This document shows positions 35,960-47,524 of a DNA stretch of 64,000 nt, in pieces; within the stretch, counting starts at the first letter, position 1; the number at the start of each line of letters is the position of its first letter. The DNA is from Hibiscus mutabilis (Eukaryota; Streptophyta; Magnoliopsida; Malvales; Malvaceae). A program made the translations under genes and the position numbers. A model generated the notes under the pieces. The model made no database searches. It was not told the DNA's origin and was given only the letters and a program-made list of their open reading frames with translations. The stretch covers positions 1,426,001 through 1,490,000 of the forward strand of contig CM033741.1 of assembly GCA_019671005.1 (NCBI GenBank), written 5' to 3'.

Positions 35960-36305
35960 TATAGGTGTCACTTTATTTATTACACGTCAATAGTAATTAA
36001 TAGTTAATACTGTTCTAAAACTAATCCAATGAATTTGAATTTAAAAGAATAATATTGTTTTGTGAAGATTTAAAATTTAAAGCAATTTGAACTAGTGGAG
36101 TGATCTCAGTGGTACATGATAATAAATTTTATCTAGGTGACATGAGTTCGGGCATCATGTGTATACGGTGTGTGTTATTAAAGGGCTAAGAAAATTAAGC
36201 AGATATAACATTGTAATCACACATTTATACTAAAAAAATTGATTCTTATTTTCCCCATCGCCCATTTGTTATGTTAGTGTTATAACAATTTATTATTTTT
36301 ATAAG
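35960..36305. other. Spacer with a possible tRNA-derived SINE relic
   Basis: 36095-36190 has gtggagtgatctcagtgg (A-box-like) and catgagttcgggcatc (B-box-like) at tRNA-like spacing. No target duplication was confirmed. Confidence 0.3.
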
Positions 36306-36545
36306 GAAAAAACTTTGATAAAGTTTACACGTGCCTTTTAATTTTAGGGTTTAGGGTTTTAGTTTATGGTTTAAAGTTTAGGGGTTTATGTTCTAGGGTT
36401 TAGAATTTAAGATTAGTGTTTAAAATTTAAGGTATATGGTTTAATTTTTTAGGGTTATAGTTAGAATTTTAGGATTTAAGTTTTTATAGTGTAAATACAC
36501 AGGCTTGTGTAAAATTAGTTTTACACAGCTTGTGTATCAAAGTTT
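36305..36545. mobile_element. AAACCCTAA-type MITE, copy 6
   Basis: Starts tgataaagtttacacgtgcc and ends ttacacagcttgtgtatca. The interior is tagggtttagggtttt / ggtttaaagtttagggg units, very close to telomeric TTTAGGG in places. Confidence 0.5.
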
Positions 36546-37090
36546 TACCATTTTTATAATACTAAATTTTGAATAAATAATAATAATTAACAATTTTGAT
36601 ATTTATACTATATAAGAGCACATACATAAGAGTTTTAATTGGGTCGTCGAAAGTAATTCGTTAAATTAAAAATTAAGTTTAAACTTTGTTTTTTTAAATT
36701 ACTATTATATATCATTCCCTTGCTTTCAACCCAGTTGAGAAAAAAAACCCTTTTCTAATTTAGTAAAATATATAAATAATGTATTAATTTTAGGTGATCT
36801 AAAAATTTTTTATGCTTGTATAAGAAGATGAATCAAGATATATTTTTAGAATTAGAAAATTTTAAGATCAAATCAATTAATTTAGGGAGTTCTTAATTAA
36901 TTCATACATCATAATCGCTTGGTAATTTTTAAAATCTGTAGCTAAATCTCTTGAAAGTCAAATGCTTTCAACAGTCAACCTGCCGTTTAAAATCAAACCG
37001 GCTCAGTCGAAGCCACGCCAAATGAGAAAGCCAAGCTTCTCTCTGTATGTTATCTCAGTGGAGACCAACAGAAGAAACAAAAATTAATTA

Positions 37091-38909
37091 GGGTAAACTA
37101 CACGGGAGACCAGCAATCTTTGGGGTTAGTGTCGAAATGATCATTGATCTTTTAATTTTGTCAAAATGACCACTCAACTATTGATATAGTTCCAATATAG
37201 TCACCAGCCGTTAAAACCTAACGGAAAGCCTCTACCACTGGACTAGACACATATTTATGACATGAAACACAAAATTTAATATATGAGTTATATAATTGTT
37301 AATGCCATGAAAAAAGAATTAAATGTGATTTTAGGGGATTCGAACATGACACACATATGATGCATAAAACATCTAACCCAAATTTTTATAAACCCTAAAC
37401 ACTAAAAATTGTATAGACCCTAAAACCTAAAAAATTTATAAACCATAAACCCTAAAAATTTTATAAACCCTAAAAACTATAGTTAGTGCATGATTTTAAA
37501 AAATCTCTAAGCCCTAAAAATATAGTTAGTGCACGATTTAAAAAATTTATAAACCCTAAACCCTAAAAATTTTATAAACCATAAAAATCTAAAACACTAA
37601 ACCCTAAAAATTATACACTATAGATCCTAAAATTTTTATAAACACTAAACCCTAAAAATTTTATAAACCCTAAAAACTATAGTTAGTGCATGATTTAAAA
37701 AAAATCTCTAAGCCCTAAAATATAGTTAGTGCACAATTAAAAAATTTATAAACCCTAAACCCTAAAAATTTTATAAACCATAAACCCTAAAAATTATAAA
37801 CCCTAAAAATCTAAAACCCTAAACCCTAAAAATTATACACTATAGATCCTAAAAATTTTATAAACACTAAACCCTAAAAATATATAAAATCTAAACCCTA
37901 AAAATTATAGTTAGTACGTGATTTAAAAAAATTATAAACCATAAACCTAAAATTTATAAACCATAAACTCCTAAACTCTAAAAAATATGTAAACTCTAAA
38001 CCCTAAAAATTATAGTTAGCACATGATTTAACTTTTTATAGACCTAAACCGTATATTCTAAAAATTATAGTTAGTGCATGATTTAAAAATCTCTAAACCC
38101 TAAATCCTAAACCCTAAAAATTATAGTTAGTACATGATTTAAAAAATTATAAACCCTAAACCCTAAAAATTTTATGAACCCTAAATCATAAACCCTAGAA
38201 ATTATAGTTAGTGCACAGTTTATGATTCTTAACTTAATTAATATTTTTAGGGTTTATGGTTTATAAAATTTTTAGGGTTTATAAATTGTTTAAATCGTGC
38301 ACTAACTATATTTTTTAGGGTTTAAGGTTTAGAGATTTTTTAAGTTATGTACTAACTATAGTTTTTAGGGTTTATGGTTTATAAAATTTTCAAGGTTTAG
38401 GGTTCATAATTTTTTAGGTTTTAGGATCTATAAAATTTTTAGGGTTTAGGGTTTATAAAATTTTGGGTTAGATGTTTTTATGCATCATAAGTGTGTCATG
38501 TTCGAATCCCCTAAAATCACATTTAATTATTTTTTTCATGGCATTAACAATCATATAACTCATACATTTAATCATGTGTCACCACCTGATTGGAGGAGAA
38601 AAATAAATTAATTTAATTAAATAAAAATAGATAAAATCCTCCACATGTCACCACCTAATTGAATAATTAATTTATTTTATTAAATTGAAATGAAGACTAA
38701 ATTGATTAAATGTGAAAATTGCGGGGATTAAATATGTAATTATACAAGTTTCTGTTAACTGCCACGTCATCCTTTCCGTTAGGTTTTACTGGCTGATGGC
38801 TATATTGGAACCATATCAATAGTTGAGTGATTATTTTGACAAAATTGAAAGATCCGTGGTCATTTAGACACTAACCCCAAAGATCGATGGTCTCCCTTGT
38901 AGTTTACCC
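37091..38909. mobile_element. Mutator-like foldback element B with telomere-like interior
   Basis: Begins gggtaaactacacgggagac and ends gtctcccttgtagtttaccc. The 9-bp direct repeat aattaatta flanks it exactly (37082-37090 and 38910-38918). Terminal arms share long inverted text, for example ttggggttagtgtc / gacactaaccccaa and ggattcgaacatgacacac / gtgtgtcatgttcgaatcc. Between the arms, about 37370-38215 is an array of aaaccctaaaaatt units punctuated by atagttagtgcatgattt, and 38230-38460 holds the same array inverted. No coding capacity. The element ends about 160 bp before the O-fucosyltransferase start codon. Confidence 0.9.
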
Positions 38910-39069
38910 AATTAATTAACAGAAGGAAAGAAAAATTCTTTTCATTTTCTGAGAAAACCTCCTCATATCAGTCCACATTCCAGAATCTGACTTCAAAATC
39001 TCCATAAAAAACCAAACAGGAAAAAAGAAATCAGCTTTGTTTTCCTTTTTTTCTTGGGCCTCTGCTTAC

Positions 39070-42000
39070 ATGGCAGCTCACATTGCCATTTCAATGAAGC
39101 CTAAGAGCAATAACAGCAGCAGCAAGAACAACTGTTGCAGCAATGGCTACAGCAGTGATGTCAGTAACGGGAGCGACAACTCTCCTAGCCCACCTCCTTC
39201 GCCGCCCAAGCCTCGTATTACTCCATCTCTATCGCAGTGCCGCCGTCGGCTGCGTTCCAAGACAAAGTCCTTTGTACGCCGTGAAAACCTTGGGTCCGGC
39301 CTCAGCTTCCGGCTTAATCTCCGGTACTTGTTGCTGCTGTCACTTTTGTACGTTTCCGGCTTGTTGATGTGTGTCGGTCCGTTTTCTGGGCTTTTGGGAT
39401 ATTCTACTGTTCCTGGATCAGTATATCGTAGCTATGAGAATTTTCAAAGGCTTTGGGATGATATTTGTTTTGATAATTCTTCTGCCCTCCAGGTCCTCTT
39501 TTTCTGCATCTTGCTAACCTTTTAGAATTTTCCCCCCTTACTAGTGAGCAGTGAATGCTTTTGATTGCTGCAAGTTCTGTGTCTATTAACGGTGGAACTG
39601 GTTGCTAGATTTTGGATGAAGGTTGAAGTGTGAAAGGATTTTAATTTTCATGTTAATGGAGTGCTTTTATTTTTATTTTATTTTTTTGCTTTTATGTGAA
39701 GTCAAAACTCAAAACTGGATTTTCTTTCAGAATTTTGGCTTTTAGTTAGAATGGGTGTTTTTTTAATCATAATTCTTTTCACTTAAGGGTTGCGATTTGT
39801 GTTATTCGATCAGTTTGTTGCTACTCCTTATTTGAGTATTCTATTTTCTAATTGGTTCCTGAGTAGAAATAAGACGTTTAATTTAAAATAACTTTGCTTC
39901 TTGGACAAAACCGAAACTGGTAGTATTTGGAAATTGATCATGGAATGATAAAGCAAAGAAGTTTGATGGGGATAAAAAAGGATTTAGAAAACAAGTAATA
40001 TTGGAGTTTTGAACTTTCCAATTGGAAAATGATGTTGATAAGAAATTTTGCATATAACATATATGCATGTGTGTATATTGCTAATGTCTAAAATCAAACA
40101 TCTTTTTTCTTATCTCCACAGAAACTTCTATTATATTTGGCTAGTGTTTGTTACAACAGAGATGTCTGTCAAAATCATGTATGTGTTTGAAAATGACCAC
40201 TCTTTGAATTTTCAGCATAATAAGATGGTGACTTAGATGGAGCTAATTTGACCTTCTTTATTTTGTCGTTTGGATGATCTACATAGAAAGCCCTGCTACA
40301 TAAGAGATCTAATTCAAAAATAAATGAACCATGTTGTCTTGGCTTTTCTCCTTCAGGTTTCAGTCCATAATTAGTAGCTAAATATGAGATATGTCTGCAA
40401 TAAGCTGAGATAACATTCTTCTTCTTGCTGCAGTTATCTTCTGTGTGGAAATACAAAAGAAGGGTGAAAGTACAGAAGAAACCTTGTCCAAATTCAACGG
40501 CTAGAAATCATTTCTCCATGTACAGAACTAGCATAATGGGTAATTCTTAATGAGATTGCTCCTCTTGAATTTCTATGATACTTCAGTTTCTTCTTAGAAT
40601 GGTTAATGTTGGAGTTCAGAAGTAGCTGTTCATGACTATTCCTACTTGTTAGGGATAACAAGGGTGGGGTTGAACATAAACTTTGTCACCACTATGTTTA
40701 AGTTTTATTTTTTATGGTAATGGTGAAAATCAGTCATTAGACTTCATCCAATCCCGCCTTGCAGATTATTTATTGTCTTTATTGAGCTCTAGGTTTTTTT
40801 GTTAAGCTAATGCTTGTGAGAGAGGAAATGGGCTTGGGTTTACTTGATAATTTAATTTTTGTTTTCTGATTTCAGAGTCTCCTGGTTCTAGTGGTTACCT
40901 GATTGTTGATGCCAATGGCGGCCTTAACCAGCAACGTTCTGCGGTATGCTATTATCGTATTTTACTAGGTTCCTACTTTTGTCTTGTTCTTTAAAAAAAA
41001 CTTAACACACATGCTTGATTCTCACTATTTGATTACACATATGGTTATTCTATGTGCACATAAAATATTATTGTTTTATACTTATGTGTTTCTCAAAATA
41101 TTTATTGTCATGTGCCGATAGCCCCATTGTCTTAATGGTTAAGTGGCATTGGCACCCCCTTGTCCAGGGTTAGAACTCTCCCCCAATTATCAAAAATAAA
41201 AGAATTATTGTCATGTGCATTTAAGCATTGTTACTTCATTTTCTCAGATATGCAATGCAGTGGCTGTAGCTGGACTCTTAAATGCAATACTAGTTATTCC
41301 TCGGTTTGAACTCAACAGTGTTTGGAGAGATCCCAGGTATACTGTCTTTGATCCGTTATCTCAAAATTTAACTAAAGAATATTCGAGAATCCTAATTCTT
41401 GAAACTCAACTGTTTTGCAGTCAGTTTGGGGATATATATGATGAGGATTACTTCATTGAAAACCTTAAAGGTTACGTCAATGTGGTTAGGGAGTTACCTG
41501 AAGCATTGATGGAAAGATATGATCACAACATTTCCAATATTCCAAATTTCCGCGTCCAAGCATGGGCTACTGTATATTTTTACTTGGGAGTTGTTCTTCC
41601 CATCTTGAGGGATCAAGGGTATGTGCCATATTGTATCATTTGCATCTAATGTTGTCACTAATAGAAAGGTTTCTCTATACTCTTTTTGCAATGTATTGGC
41701 AAGTTGTGAATTGAAGTGAGCATACTGTTTAAGAGAAAACAAGGGACTTCTTTCTCCATCTATTTGACAACTTTGTGTCTTGATATTTAATCAAAATTCT
41801 TTAAATGCAGGGTTATCCGCATCACACCGTTTGCTAATAGATTGACAATGAATGTCCCATCTCATATTCAGTTGCTAAGATGTATAGTCAATTATAAAGC
41901 ATTGAAGTTCTCGCCACCTATATCATCACTTGCTGAGAAACTAGTCAATAGGATGATTGAGAGGAGCTCAACGACTGGAGGAAAATATGTCTCTGTCCAC

Positions 42001-44691
42001 CTGAGGTTTGAGCAGGTATGGTGCTAATCCTTGTTTTACCTCTTTTAAGAAAACTAATCATTTTCCTGAGGAACATAATGTGACAACTAATTGCCTCCCC
42101 AATTTTTAGGATATGGTGGCCTTCTCATGCTGTGTGTATGATGGAGGGGAGGCTGAAAAATTCAACATGGATTCTTTTAGAGAAAAAGGGTGGAAGGGGA
42201 AGTTTAAACGAAAAGATCGTGTCATTGTACCTGCTCTCAATCGAGTAGAAGGAAAATGTCCTCTAACCCCTGTGGAGGTACCTAATAAAAGTTTAATCTT
42301 TTTGTCTCTTTCTCCAACTGTGGTTTATTTAAATATTTCACTGTACTTTGGGGGGCTCTAGACCCTTACCATTTAAAGCAAAGGCTACAGTGCTATTACA
42401 CCTATAGTGGTAATCCAGTTTTATGAGCTCATGTCATGGGCTTGTTATGTTGTGTTTAGTAGTTATTTAGTTTGTGGTGCTAAAGGGGCAAGAAAGCCAA
42501 GTTTGAACTTTGAAGCTGTACGGAAAACAAGTGACCTATGGAAGTAAAATAACTCTAAAATCTAACTAGAGCTGTAGTCCTACATAACAGTTATGAACCA
42601 AAAAACAGTCCATAATAACTTTGAAGCTGTACGGAAAACAAGTGACCTATGGAAGTAAAATAACTCTAAAATCTAACTAGAGCTGTAGTCCTACATAACA
42701 GTTATGAACCAAAAAACAGTCCATAATACTTCAGTTAGGCCTAGGCTTTCTTATTTCATATACTCCGACATTTCTTAGGTATAACTTATGTTTTGATTCT
42801 GTAGATCTATTGCCTATATTGACTACTAGGTGGCATTTGACCAGATCTTTCTTCCTTATTATCTTTGTAAATGCTAAAAGTGAGAACATGATGGAGTGTC
42901 TTGTTATTGTTGCATTTAATTTTGAATTTCTTAGCTTCTTGAAATCCGGATGCAGGGGAAGTCTTGCCTTGTCCTTCACTGCAGGTTAAGTTGAAGCTGA
43001 ATGTATGTAGATTTGGATTTTTCTCCTATCTCAGTTATTGCATGTATCATGTTCATCAAACCATAAAAGAAAGTTTTCTTCTGGCAGCACACACCATTCC
43101 ACAACAGCAGCTCAAATATAATAATTGTTTCAATTTTTATTCAGCTTCTCTAGTTTGTTAGATTTTCTCGAGGCAATGTGAATGCTTATTCATACTTCAA
43201 CTTCTCTTTCGCATTTCCCTAAGAATTACTGTTCTGTATACGCTTGTCCATTTTTGGCATATAATAGCACAATGTTTTTCCTGTCAGCACAGGTTGGATT
43301 GATGCTAAGTGGTATGGGATTTGACAACACCACCTCAATTTACATAGCCTCAGGGAAAATTTACCAGGAAGAAAAACATCTAGCACCTTTGCGAATGATG
43401 TTTCCTCTTCTTTACACCAAGGAGTCTCTTGCTACACCTGATGAACTTGCTCCTTTTGAGGTAAATATCGTCCTACCATTCTTGCAATACTTCAAGTCTG
43501 GAGTTTATCTGAAGGAAGAAGAGCCACAAACACACACCATAAGTTAGTTTTCCAATAAGTTACCATTAACAGTTCTGTAATTCTGTACGCTGACTACTCA
43601 GATGAAAATGAATAGTAGATATATATTTTTTATTACTCATTCAAAACAATACATTTATACTTAGCTTCATGTTATCATGTTACTTTATGTTTATGACCCG
43701 TATAAAACCTTTAGTACAAAAGTTTTACTTAAATGAAATTATTAATATACTTCTAGATTGAAGGCTTAGGAATATCAGGGGGTCTAATGCCTCTGCAACA
43801 GTATTTATTTGGATAACTTAGAGGGCAATTAACCTTATTTTATGAAACTGGAATATCCAGCTGCATCCTTTAAGTTTTGTTTTGGTTTGTTATCTTGTGA
43901 GTGAATGCTTTAACCTAATTGAAAGTTGACTGTGCAAGCAAGTCAGCTGAACGACCTCCTAAATGACCAATCTCAGTAAAAGTATTTGACTTATTTCTTA
44001 TATTTTATCCTTTAAAGATGCCTATAACACCTGTTTAACACCCTCAGTTTCTCCTTGATAGGGGTATTCTTCAAGATTGGCAGCTTTAGACTACACAGTA
44101 AGCTTGTTCAGTGAAGTGTTTGTGACAACCCAGGGTGGAAATTTTCCACATTTTTTGATGGGCCATCGAAGATTCCTTTTCAGTGGACATGCGAAGACTA
44201 TTAAGCCTGATAAACGCAAACTTGTGGTTCTTCTGCAGGACATGGGTATCAGGTATTATCCGCTCCACTTCTGGGGTAAAAACACCTTGTTAACGTAGCC
44301 ATGTTGGGTTATGGGTGAACATGAAAGTTCAAGGATCTTGGAATTTGAAAGAGCTCTTGGACTTGAGCTCTCTATAAATTGTATTAGGTTGAGAATATCA
44401 TAGTAAAAAGGAGTAGTTTTAGGTCTCTTTACTTCGGTCGCTTATAAAACATCTATGCTCTCACTTTGCAGTTGGAAAGCTTTTAAGGAGGAAATGAAAG
44501 TAATGCTCGCGGAAAGTGATCGCAAAGGAACGATGGTGCCCAGAGTTAAAAAATTCAACAGAAAAACTTCCATATACACATACCCTTTACCAGAATGTGC
44601 ATGTCTCCAGAGTTCAAATAATTCAACATTCAGACCAACTGATAGTGGAAATGTATTTGATTACCATCATGAACTACAAGAAAGTAAGTGA
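39070..44691 (+). CDS. O-fucosyltransferase family protein, ten exons
   Basis: Exons: 39070-39492, 40434-40539, 40876-40943, 41248-41336, 41421-41618, 41811-42015, 42110-42277, 43293-43460, 44062-44252 and 44472-44691; 611 residues with all phases consistent. The first ATG in frame is 39070 (MAAHIAISMKPK). The N-terminus is Ser/Asn/Pro-rich, then basic, then a membrane anchor at about 85-108 (YLLLLSLLYVSGLLM), giving a type II Golgi topology. Family motifs follow: DANGGLNQQRSAICNA, IPRFELNSVWRD, HLRFEQDMVAFSCC (about 358-371), GLMLSGMGFDNTT, IYIASGKIY and TTQGGNFPHFLMGHRRF. The Arg of HLRFE is a conserved donor-binding residue in this family. Plant members glycosylate wall polysaccharides or proteins in the Golgi; the acceptor cannot be told from sequence. 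Confidence 0.93.
41116..41204 (+). mobile_element. tRNA-derived SINE in intron 3 of the O-fucosyltransferase gene
   Basis: An 89-bp insert is flanked by the perfect 14-bp repeat ttattgtcatgtgc (41102-41115 and 41205-41218). It has an A-box-like ttaatggttaagtgg, a B-box-like gggttagaactctc at tRNA spacing, and an A-rich 3' tail (aaaaataaaagaa). The insert lies between exons 3 and 4 and does not touch their splice sites. Confidence 0.82.
42506..42727. repeat. Perfect 111-bp tandem duplication in intron 7
   Basis: Two adjacent copies (42506-42616 and 42617-42727), beginning aactttgaagctgtacgg and ending acagtccataat, are identical as far as I can read. This implies a recent event. Confidence 0.9.
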
Positions 44692-46672
44692 AGCTCATAC
44701 ATCATTGGCATCCGTTAAAGTGCAGTCATCAATTATATATACAAGGAAGCCTATTGTTTCTGTATTTGCCATCTGTCCATGGTTGTCCCAAGCCATTGTT
44801 GCGGTACTTGATCTGCCAAGGCAGAGAGGAATTGCACATCTTAGGCAGCCAACTTGCTGCTGGTTCTCCGACATTTAGTTCATAGTCCAACATCAGTGGT
44901 TCGGATTTACCTAAAGATGCAGATTTTGTTTTGCTTGCAGTACTGCGGATGTAAGACATAGCTGGATTTGCAATTGCAAACACTGATCAAATGAGGTAGC
45001 GGGTTGACGTGATTCTTTTGTTTTTTGTTTTCATAGTTAATTTGACTGATGGCAGGAGCAGGACAGCTTTCTCCTTCCTTTTTATCATAAAGTTCTGCAA
45101 ATTACTAATACTGTATCTCTTGAAAGCTTTTGATATGGCTAACAAGACTGGCTAGAATTATATTGGATGGAAATGTAATTGTGAAAGATTACTTTTTCTG
45201 CAAAAATTAAGGTCCTATTTTTTGTTTCGTTTAGGCGTTTACTCACTATTTTTTTTGCCAAACACCAACGGTTTGATCGTGAACGGACGTTTGCCTACTA
45301 TTTTTAACGCCTAAACGAGTGTTTATTGACAGTTGAATTTTTAGCTTCTGCAAACGCCAAACGGGCGTTGCAGCCCAACGGCTGTTGGTTGCAACAATGG
45401 CAAAAGAAGTCTAAGAGTCTTTAACGTACTTACCATACATAATCTGTGGGTGGGAAAAGGATGCTGAATGAAACAATTACAGGGAATATGTTTATAAACG
45501 AGAGATGACTTTGGACACAAGTAAAAGAAAACATTGTAAAACGACTAATAGTTGTTGGTCTTTATATATATATCTTTTCCTTGTTCTTAATATGGAAATT
45601 GCCTGGATTCCTGTCAAAACATGCAAATTCCCAATAAAGAGAATCATTTCCCGACAGTAAAGCAGATGTTCCGTTTTCAACTGTGCCCCAGTCGCCCCAG
45701 CAGTTCTCTTCTTTTTCTCTAGGATTTTGAGCGTTCCTTTCGCCCGCGTAAGATCAGCTGCACCATCCTTGTTAGTTGGTCTCTTCCTCTTTTGTATCTT
45801 CTTGCTTTCTTTCAGTGAGTTTTCTTTCCTTTTCGTTTTATTTGGTTGTTCCGATATTGTCCCTCGACAGGCTCGTAGAGTTCTTGCAGCCCCGATGATC
45901 TTGGTCCATGGACCCTCTATTGTGAGAATGTGATCTACTTCTCGCTGATCGTGGGTGTAAAGAAAGATTTTTTTTCTTTCCGCTATTTTCTTTTCAAATT
46001 ATTTTTATAGTTTGGTGGTGGCTTCAGTAACGGAGCTATATGGGGTGGGAGGCAATTTATTTATAAATTTGTCCCATCTTTTAAACATTTATGATTTATC
46101 TCAAACTCTAAATCTTGATTCTATCCATAGGTAGCTCTATCTTTAAAGGTTTTCGGCTTCTCTGAGAGTTTGATCAAGGCTTTCGATTTTTTGCAGGCGG
46201 ACGACTGATAGTTCCTTCTCAATTTTCGTCTTTTTTATTCTCACCGACGATCTTTGAATGCTTGATGCGATGATATGGTGATGATTTTCTCCGCTGCATT
46301 CCTCCAAACCTTTTTATTCTTATGCGACAACAAAAGTAACATGCAAACTTTAGATCTTGGTTTCACTGGGTTGTTTGTACTTAGGTTTCTCCCATCGGTT
46401 ATGACCACCTGATAAGTACATGCCTTGCCTTGCATTTCTTCTCAAATGTGTATCAAGCTATTGGGATTATTTGTGTATTGACCTGTAAGACTTCAATATT
46501 TGCAAGCAAACAAAACTTGCTGCAAGGTGGAGTCTGCAATACTCAAATGATGTATGTAAAATTGTTGATGTCAAAGTTGGTTAAATTTCTCCTTTTATAA
46601 GGTCTTTGGCATCCCTCAATGCAAGATAATACCTTGTAATGTACGTAATGCGGTGTTTGAAAGGGAAGAGAC
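44692..46672. other. 3' UTR of the O-fucosyltransferase gene and spacer
   Basis: 44692 to about 45200 is probably 3' UTR. 45229-45318 holds a short inverted repeat (tcgtttaggcgtt / aacgcctaaacga). 45660-46000 is CT-rich with several GT/AG sites and looks like a 5' UTR with a first intron, but no coding exon follows that I can defend. 46020-46080 has another cggagctatatgggg-type hAT-end-like phrase. Confidence 0.35.
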
Positions 46673-47092
46673 ATGAGAACAACCAGACAAGAAAAAGATA
46701 ACCCAACATTCTTCAGAAAAAAAAATGGAGGGGGCTTGTTAAAAGAACTCGTTGCCTTATGTGAAGGCAGATCCAACCCTATCCGTCATTTCTCCACAGA
46801 ATATTTTGCTTACGGAGACATTGTTATCGGATCACATATCACGTATCCCTGCAACAAATGTTGAGTCAGTACTGCCATAGAATGCAGATTGAGAATTGCA
46901 GTAGTTTTAGCAAATGTTGTGGCATATATTCACACCGCATTCTCCGGACCGGTTGTCCATCGTAACATTAAATGCTTATATATCCTGTTGGATCGCAAGA
47001 ATGTCCCCAAACTCATTGACTTTGGACTATGCATATCTATTCCTCAAGGGAGTCCATTTTTTTCCATAATGGATATTAGTGCCAATTTCTGA
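46673..47092 (+). pseudogene. Truncated ZED1-related (ZRK-like) pseudokinase relic
   Basis: Two open pieces, 46673-46864 and 46889-47092. The first has FFRKKNGGGLLKELVALCEG and PIRHFSTEYF, the N-terminal lead of ZRK/WAK-like cytoplasmic kinases, then jumps directly to DIVIGSHIT, so the glycine loop and the VAIK lysine are deleted. The second resumes in helix E (RIAVVLANVVAYIHTAFSG) and continues VVHRNIKCLYILLD and LIDFGLCISIPQG. The catalytic aspartate position is Asn (HRN). In Arabidopsis, ZED1 and relatives are already catalytically inactive decoys that work with the NLR ZAR1; this copy is further broken by deletions and stops. Confidence 0.75.
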
Positions 47093-47139
47093 ACCACTCG
47101 GCTTCCTAGCATACTTCTTTATTCATATTTTTTTCAAAA

Positions 47140-47440
47140 TAAAAAGGGTCTCGTTAAAAATCCTCCTTTGAATCAAACATTATACCAAGGTACAACGTCA
47201 GGGCCTTAGAGGGATCACACAACCATTCAACTACAGTTTTACAGTCACTTTCAATTATAAGCCGAAACCTACAAGACCATTCAGATTCAACAAAAGCGTT
47301 AATATCATATTTGATAGCTTTCAGCCAATAAAGGTGCCCCGGTTCCAGCAGATCTGAAGAATTCCATCAATGTGCAGCCTTCAATATTTCCAAGGAGACC
47401 CCAATACCACAAATACCATTTTTTTTTTTGAGAAAGCCAA
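47140..47440 (-). pseudogene. Degenerate LINE RNase H-like fragment
   Basis: The minus strand reads AIKYDINAFVESEWSCRF, then RLIIESDCKTVVEWLCD, matching the RVT_3-type RNase H domain found in plant LINE proteins (a small helix, then L-I-x-E-x-D and a V-x-W-L helix). Frame breaks flank it on both sides. This is the same family of domain as the LINE at 13.4 kb but a different insertion. Confidence 0.5.
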
Positions 47441-47524
47441 TAGAGGGCGGGCACCATAGGATTTCACCACCATTTGGACTAGGGCTAATGCGACTCTTAC
47501 CTGCAATAGAAGGATCAGCAGCGA

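Noticed and set aside
37370..38460. Possible true telomere or sub-telomere because of many aaaccctaaa units
   Set aside because: The units are interrupted, flip orientation and lie between Mutator-type arms with a 9-bp duplication, with ordinary genes on both sides.
45700..45940. A short secreted or membrane protein starting near 45727
   Set aside because: It has no clear start context or conserved domain. The sequence looks like CT-rich 5' UTR or intron.
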